Assembly: GCA_031411235.1 (NCBI GenBank)
Contig: JANOAR010000019.1
Coordinates: 1 to 8,710, forward strand
DNA from: JANOAR01 sp031411235
GTDB taxonomy: Bacteria; Verrucomicrobiota; Verrucomicrobiia; Verrucomicrobiales; Verrucomicrobiaceae
DNA length: 8,710 bases
Reading direction: 5' to 3'
The notes below the pieces were generated by a model. It was given only the letters and a program-made list of their open reading frames with translations. It made no database searches and was not told where the DNA came from. The translations under genes and the position numbers were made by a program. Of the stretch, positions 5,673-8,710 are shown piece by piece (within the stretch, counting starts at the first letter, position 1; each line of letters starts with the position of its first letter).

Positions 5673-8312
5673 TCATTGCTGGGTTTTGTATAAGCCCACG
5701 CCGCCGGCCCACAGCTCGCGGGTGGCGGGGTTGAAGCGCAGAATCGTCGGTTTTACATACGGGATGTCGCCGGTGATGTTCTGCCAGGTGGTGCCGCCGT
5801 CGGTGGTTTTATAGATGGCTCCGTCGGGCTTGGTGTCCCAGGTCGTGGCGGAGATCCACATCGTCTTGGGATCAGCGGGATGCACTTCGAGGCCGACGAT
5901 GGAGCGCTGCCCGGCAAGGTGCGTCACTTGTGTCCAGGTCGTGCCATGATCGGTGCTGCGCCAGAGATTTTGGCCAGAGCAGTAGAGGGTGCCATCGGCG
6001 GTCGCGTGGAGGTTCCAGACGAAGTTTTCGTTGGTGAAGACGTGCTGCCAGGAGTTGCCGCCATCCTCGCTGCGATGAACGCCACCACCCTTGCCGGAGG
6101 CACCCCAGAACAACCGCTTTGAATCGGTCGGGTCCACCGCGAGACCGAAAAACATCCGGCGGCCTGCGGGTTGATGCGGGAGTTGCGACCACGATGCGCC
6201 GCCGTCTTCGGATTTGAAAATGCCGCCACCCGATTTGCCGTCCGCAGCATCACCATCAATGCCCAGGTAGATGAGCTGCGGGTTGTTCGGATCGGTGGCA
6301 AGAGCGCGGGGATGACCCTGTCCCCACATGGTGTTGGGATGGATCGTGTAGTCGGGCAGCCCCGTCTGCACGGGTTGAAAGGTTTTGCCGCCATCCTCGC
6401 TGCGCACCACGCATGTCGGCACTTTATACCAAGGCGTCACGGTGCTGATGATGCGCGTGGCACCCTTGATCTCGTTGATCGCGATCCGCCAATTATGCCC
6501 GCTAAGGCCAGGCGTGTGCATCAGCGGCGAGAGTTGTCGCCATTGGCCGCCGTCATTGTCACTGACGAGCGTGCCCTCATCCATCGCGGTGACATAGGTC
6601 TTCCCTTGATGAAAACGGATGTCGGTGATGACGGAGATGTCCGTGCCAGCATCGCGCTCCTCCCAGGTGACGCCGCCATCGCTGCTCAGGCAGGGACGCC
6701 AGTTGGCGCTGATGAACAGCTCCTTCGGATTGCGTGGATTCAGCGTGATGTTTCGCGGGGCGCTCATGTAGGCGGTGCCGCTGTTGCTGCCGTCGAGCGT
6801 GGGGTTGGCCGTGGCATCAACCTTGATCTTGTCGGACTTCAGCCAGCTTTCGCCGCCGTTGTTGGAGACGTAACACGCACCATTCCAATCGACGGCACCG
6901 ATGGCGTAGAGGTCGCTCGGATTTGCTGGACTCACCGCGACCTCCAGCACATCGACTTTATCCCCGATGTCCTTCGATGGTTTGCTCCAGCTCTTGCCAC
7001 CATCGGTGGACTTCATCACGCCATCCTTGAAGAAGGCTCCATAGAGCACGTCGGGGTTGGCGGGGTCGAATGTCGCGCTGGCTGCCCTAGCGGGCGTCGT
7101 GAGTGAAGTCCATGTGTGGCCAGAATCGCGACTCAAGACAAGACCCGAATCGTGCGTCGCAGCGATCACATGCGATGGCTTGGCCGCAGACACCGTCACG
7201 CTGTAGATCGTGCCCGAGGGCGGTGCGCCGAACTTGATGTTGCCAAAGGTTTGCGCGGACACATCGGCTTTGAAATCGCGAATCGTCACCAGCTCAGGCT
7301 GTCCACCATCGACCGCTTTCACGGCAAAGAAGAACCGAGTGAACCTGCCCACCGACGCAGCTTGAGGCAAATTGCCGGAACACACGAAATCGAGACGCAC
7401 CACGGTTGACCAATCTTTATCCGTGAAGGCGGTGCCTGCGGCCTCGGGATGCTTGGTCACATAGTCTGCATCCACCGCGAACTCGTCGGCTCTCAGCACC
7501 ACATCACGCCACTCGGTTTCTTTGAAAATGCCGTTCAGGTTCTTGCTGCGAAACGACACGCCGCGACTCGTCTTGAGCACGAGCAGGCAGTCCTTTGGCG
7601 TGGAGCCATCGCCCTTCATTGTGAAGCCGATGCCATTCGCAGCAGAGCGATCCTTGGGGGCCTCAACAGGCAACGCGAAATCCCCAAAGTATTCGCCGTT
7701 GATCTTGCCGAACTGCACCCGCAACGCACCGCCTTCCTCCGCCACCGCCTGCTTTTCATAGGACACCGCCCACGTCTCACCACCGTCGGTGCTCTTGCAG
7801 ACTTTGCCGGACGGACTGGCGGCATAGACGACGCGACCATCGCTCGGGTCCACCGCGATGGCACGGATGCTGAGCATACGCTCGCCCGTGATGCGCAACT
7901 CCTTGCGCCCCGTTTGCGGCAGCGTGCGCCAGTGTTCGCCGCCGTCCGTGCTTTTGGAAAGACCCGCTTCCGTCGCAGCGAAGACGGTCTGCGGCTCGCT
8001 CTGGCTCACCGCGAGTGAATAGACCGCATACGAAGCGATGCCATTGTTGATGATGCGCCAGTGCCGCCCGTGGTCTGTCGTTTTGTAAACCCCATTCACA
8101 TCCCCAGCCATGTAGATCACACCGTCCTGCGTCGGGTGATAGGCTGCGGCAAAATAGAATCCACCCCCACCCCAGCCCGCCTGCTGCCAGCTTGTTTGAA
8201 TCACTGCCGGAGCAACGTCCGCGCCGAATGAACCCGTGCTGACCAGTGCGCAGGTTACCAAAGATAGACGACTCAATGAAGGCAGGGCACGGCGAAATAT
8301 GGACATGGGCAT
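5673..8312 (-). CDS. Secreted Asp-box (BNR) beta-propeller protein, GH74/sortilin-like, with inserted domain
   Basis: This encodes an 879-residue exported protein. A signal peptide is visible: Arg at 7-8, a hydrophobic core about 16-25, likely cleavage near residues 30-31. Thirteen Asp-box motifs (S/T-x-D-G-G-x-x-W or close variants) start near 78, 121, 174, 394, 435, 483, 543, 584, 638, 701, 748, 786 and 836, enough for two beta-propellers. The opening, WGGGGF (47-52) then HP (59-60) and MAGDVNGVYK (68-77), resembles the first blade of GH74 xyloglucanases, where an aspartate in this segment is catalytic; Asp71 would match. Residues about 188-362 contain no Asp box and interrupt the propeller between boxes 3 and 4; alternating hydrophobic residues suggest a beta-sandwich of the carbohydrate-binding kind. 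Without the insert the length is near that of GH74 proteins. Glycan binding or cleavage outside the cytoplasm is likely, but a non-enzymatic sortilin/Ycf48-like role remains possible. An alternative ATG lies at 8306; no Shine-Dalgarno helps choose. It is upstream of the sigma gene on the same strand. Confidence 0.88.
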   Translation of the reverse strand: MPMSIFRRALPSLSRLSLVTCALVSTGSFGADVAPAVIQTSWQQAGWGGGGFYFAAAYHPTQDGVIYMAGDVNGVYKTTDHGRHWRIINNGIASYAVYSLAVSQSEPQTVFAATEAGLSKSTDGGEHWRTLPQTGRKELRITGERMLSIRAIAVDPSDGRVVYAASPSGKVCKSTDGGETWAVSYEKQAVAEEGGALRVQFGKINGEYFGDFALPVEAPKDRSAANGIGFTMKGDGSTPKDCLLVLKTSRGVSFRSKNLNGIFKETEWRDVVLRADEFAVDADYVTKHPEAAGTAFTDKDWSTVVRLDFVCSGNLPQAASVGRFTRFFFAVKAVDGGQPELVTIRDFKADVSAQTFGNIKFGAPPSGTIYSVTVSAAKPSHVIAATHDSGLVLSRDSGHTWTSLTTPARAASATFDPANPDVLYGAFFKDGVMKSTDGGKSWSKPSKDIGDKVDVLEVAVSPANPSDLYAIGAVDWNGACYVSNNGGESWLKSDKIKVDATANPTLDGSNSGTAYMSAPRNITLNPRNPKELFISANWRPCLSSDGGVTWEERDAGTDISVITDIRFHQGKTYVTAMDEGTLVSDNDGGQWRQLSPLMHTPGLSGHNWRIAINEIKGATRIISTVTPWYKVPTCVVRSEDGGKTFQPVQTGLPDYTIHPNTMWGQGHPRALATDPNNPQLIYLGIDGDAADGKSGGGIFKSEDGGASWSQLPHQPAGRRMFFGLAVDPTDSKRLFWGASGKGGGVHRSEDGGNSWQHVFTNENFVWNLHATADGTLYCSGQNLWRSTDHGTTWTQVTHLAGQRSIVGLEVHPADPKTMWISATTWDTKPDGAIYKTTDGGTTWQNITGDIPYVKPTILRFNPATRELWAGGVGLYKTQQ

Positions 8313-8499
8313 GTAGGCGGAGTTGAGGGGGGGATCGCCTCACTAACGCAGCCATGTGGCGTTGTCGTGTGGCCTTTGAGTTTCCTGTGAAGCGTGAAGG
8401 CCGACGTGAAGCAGTAGATGGGGAACTCGGGGTCGATCTGCACTTGGCAAAGCGCGATCTGTTATAGGCAATCTCAAGTCGCCAGCTATGATCCGCTGC
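8313..8499. other. Upstream region of the propeller gene, no gene seen
   Basis: This should hold the promoter and leader of the propeller gene, but I cannot name convincing promoter boxes. GGCCTT (8371-8376) and AAGGCC (8397-8402) form a 6-bp inverted repeat. A minus-strand frame of 107 codons (8666-8343) crosses it, but its codon use is not clearly coding and it shares no recognisable motif, so I leave it out. Confidence 0.4.
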
Positions 8500-8710
8500 A
8501 TGATTACAGCGCTCAACATCCTCATTCCGATTGACCAGCGGCAGGTGTAAATCGCCTTTAACCCGAACACCGCGATTGATCGGCGACTCTCTTCACCCAT
8601 CCTTGGCCTGATGCGGTTCGGCGACGGCGGGCTCGGTATTTTCCAATACAGTCCCGCCATCGCCAAACCGCCTGAGACTCAAGCCTTGGCAAAGCTAGCC
8701 ACCGCTGAAT
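8500..8710 (+). pseudogene. Possible plus-strand gene remnant, interrupted by a stop and cut by the window end
   Basis: From ATG 8500 the plus strand reads 16 codons to a TAA at 8548-8550. The same frame then stays open from 8551 to the window end, about 53 codons including AFNPNTAIDRRLSSPILGL and MRFGDGGLGIFQYSPAIAK. The part after the stop prefers G or C at third positions (roughly two thirds by eye), better than the opposing minus frame. I recognise no family. It could be a broken gene, a short gene starting at ATG 8611 and continuing past the window, or no gene at all, since a strong hairpin occupies 8613-8671. Confidence 0.25.
8613..8671. repeat. Long imperfect hairpin with four-base loop
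   Basis: Bases 8613-8631 pair with 8653-8671 at 17 of 19 positions; the exceptions are 8619/8665 and 8625/8659. After a small internal loop, GTATT (8636-8640) pairs with AATAC (8645-8649) around TTCC (8641-8644). The whole is a hairpin of about 22 pairs in 59 bases. No T-tract follows. It could be part of a structured RNA, a palindromic repeat, or a 3'-end structure for a transcript reading toward the window end. Confidence 0.65.

Noticed and set aside
6171..7106. 311-codon plus-strand frame opposite the propeller gene
   Set aside because: It is antisense to a clearly coding region with regular Asp boxes and is a codon-bias shadow.
8613..8671. Integron attC site
   Set aside because: The hairpin lacks the paired core sites of the GTTRRRY/RYYYAAC type, and no integrase is seen.

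Overview
The window looks like chromosomal DNA from a member of the Verrucomicrobia (a Prosthecobacter/Verrucomicrobium-like organism is my best guess; Planctomycetes are second). The reasons are the high-GC, coding-dense minus strand, the pairing of an unusual ECF-type sigma factor with a Ser/Thr kinase carrying formylglycine-generating-enzyme-like (SUMF/FGE) domains, a large secreted Asp-box propeller protein, weak or absent Shine-Dalgarno sites, and GC-rich palindromic repeats. The taxon is an inference from family knowledge, not from a marker gene.

All four convincing genes lie on the minus strand. Read in transcription order they are: (1) 8312-5673, a secreted Asp-box beta-propeller protein of GH74/sortilin-like architecture with an inserted domain of about 170 residues; (2) 5514-4786, an ECF-type sigma factor; (3) 4741-1058, a membrane-anchored Ser/Thr kinase with an N-terminal zinc ribbon, one transmembrane segment and three tandem FGE-like domains predicted outside the membrane; (4) 981-721, an 86-residue XRE-type helix-turn-helix regulator. 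The sigma and kinase genes are 44 bp apart and the XRE gene starts 76 bp after the kinase, so genes 2-4 are probably one transcription unit. A 158-bp gap separates the propeller gene from the sigma gene.

The simplest model is a signalling module: the extracytoplasmic FGE-like domains sense or bind something, the cytoplasmic kinase responds, and the sigma factor is its likely target. The sigma factor has lost part of the acidic region-2 signature usual in ECF factors and has Thr/Ser nearby, as expected if phosphorylation controls it. Whether the propeller protein is regulated by this module cannot be told from the sequence.

The first 720 bases appear non-coding and repeat-rich. They hold a perfect 26-bp inverted repeat (2-27 and 85-110), then an array of at least twelve small dyads at a 21-bp period (174-417) whose arms vary but mostly stay complementary, then a 9-bp-arm hairpin (426-460). 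Several long open frames run through the array because the period is close to a multiple of three; I do not regard them as genes. The last 398 bases (8313-8710) have no convincing gene. They hold a plus-strand reading frame interrupted by a stop and one long, strong hairpin (8613-8671).
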